A program made the translations under genes and the position numbers. The notes below the pieces were generated by a model. The model was not told the origin of the DNA. It searched no databases and saw only the letters and a list, made by a program, of their open reading frames with translations. A DNA stretch of 15,332 nucleotides from Sulfurimonas sp. (GTDB taxonomy: Bacteria > Campylobacterota > Campylobacteria > Campylobacterales > Sulfurimonadaceae), in the NCBI GenBank assembly GCA_027858865.1, contig JAQIBW010000183.1:1-15332 (forward strand). Reading direction: 5' to 3'. How positions within the stretch are numbered: position 1 is the first letter of the stretch; every line of letters starts with the position of its first letter. Shown here in pieces: positions 15,121 through 15,332 of this stretch.

Positions 15121-15152
15121 AATAGCCTCCTGATGGGTATAATAATCTAACG

Positions 15153-15172
15153 TTTATACAAAATAGTATAAA
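15153..15172 (-). promoter_or_regulatory. Inverted repeat in the rpsO leader
   Basis: TTTATAC, six-base loop, GTATAAA: a perfect 7-bp stem in the roughly 57-base untranslated leader of rpsO, about 12-15 bases upstream of the Shine-Dalgarno region at its near edge plus AT-rich linker. bS15 is autoregulated through structured leaders in several bacterial groups, with different folds in each, so this could be part of such an element; the stem itself is AT-rich and weak. Confidence 0.35.
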
Positions 15173-15183
15173 GTTGAAGAGGG

Positions 15184-15189
15184 ATTATA
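15184..15189 (-). promoter_or_regulatory. Extended -10 promoter of rpsO
   Basis: Reading leftward, TTTTGCTATAATCC contains a consensus TATAAT with an upstream TG-like extension (TTGC) 64 bases before the rpsO ATG. It lies immediately after the stop of the EAL gene, and T-rich sequence lies farther upstream, as in Campylobacterota housekeeping promoters. Good match, position fitting. Confidence 0.65.
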
Positions 15190-15195
15190 GCAAAA

Positions 15196-15332
15196 CTATA
15201 TTAAAAATGGTTTAGGCTCGCTGAAGTAGTAACCTTGAGACTTCTCTATTCCCAACTCTTTAACTTTTTCAAATATCTCTTTATTCTCAACAAATTCTGC
15301 TATCACCTGAATACCCATTTTTTTAGCAAAAT
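15196..15332 (-). CDS. C-terminal end of an EAL-domain (c-di-GMP phosphodiesterase-type) protein, 5' part outside window
   Basis: The last 45 residues of a gene that starts beyond the right edge. FAKKMGIQVIAEFVENKEIF, with the conserved I-A-E-x-V-E motif, and LGIEKSQGYYFSEPKPF, with the Q-G-Y-x-F-S-x-P end motif, are the closing blocks of EAL domains that hydrolyse cyclic di-GMP. The Glu of IAEFVE and the Gln of SQGY, both active-site-associated, are kept, so the domain is probably catalytically competent, but the EAL motif itself and any GGDEF or sensor domains are not visible. It ends with TAG at 15198-15196, seven bases before the rpsO -10 box. Confidence 0.88.
   Translation of the reverse strand, partial: FAKKMGIQVIAEFVENKEIFEKVKELGIEKSQGYYFSEPKPFLI

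Noticed and set aside
1..15332. CRISPR arrays, insertion sequences, tRNA or rRNA genes
   Set aside because: No regularly spaced repeats, transposase motifs, terminal inverted repeats or tRNA-like cloverleaf were seen on either strand.

Overview
The window is AT-rich and densely coded. It most resembles a free-living Campylobacterota (Sulfurimonas-type) chromosome. This rests on the look of the bS15, KdsB, YkgJ-type and Aer/CetB-type PAS proteins and on the short TATAAT-centred promoters; no database search was possible, so the taxon is inference.

Left flank (1-3507): a truncated YkgJ-type cysteine-cluster gene and a TrmN6-type tRNA methyltransferase run leftward. kdsB (Kdo activation for LPS) and a CrtI/RetSat-like FAD oxidoreductase run rightward. 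A short palindrome containing a TATAAT box on each strand separates the divergent trmN6 and kdsB. A small Cys-containing protein of unknown function (3508-3714) follows on the minus strand.

Centre (3761-14666, all minus strand): one long, tightly spaced chemosensory operon. In transcription order it holds a free-standing Aer/CetB-like PAS sensor, a soluble MCP with two hairpin-tip signalling modules, a protein with three CheW domains, CheB, a HEAT-repeat protein, CheR, the decayed C-terminal end of what looks like a second CheY-type receiver gene, CheY, a large CheA without receiver domain, a single-domain CheW, a STAS-like small protein and a ParA-type ATPase. Nothing in it has a transmembrane segment or HAMP domain. 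The parts list therefore suggests a cytoplasmic array. The PAS protein would sense intracellular redox or energy state, and the two-tip MCP would nucleate the array with the four CheW domains and CheA. CheR and CheB would adapt it, and the ParA-type ATPase would position or segregate it. No cheD, cheZ or cheX/cheC is seen. The double-tip receptor recalls the DosM receptor of Vibrio cholerae cytoplasmic arrays, and ParA-type ATPases position arrays in Rhodobacter and Vibrio. The assembly of PAS sensor, double-tip MCP, triple CheW, HEAT, STAS and ParA is the most interesting content of the window.

Right flank (14667-15332): a gene-free stretch with the likely operon promoter and the rpsO terminator hairpin, then rpsO (bS15) with a strong extended -10 promoter and a leader inverted repeat, then the 3' end of an EAL-domain gene. 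All but the left-flank kdsB and oxidoreductase genes are on the minus strand.
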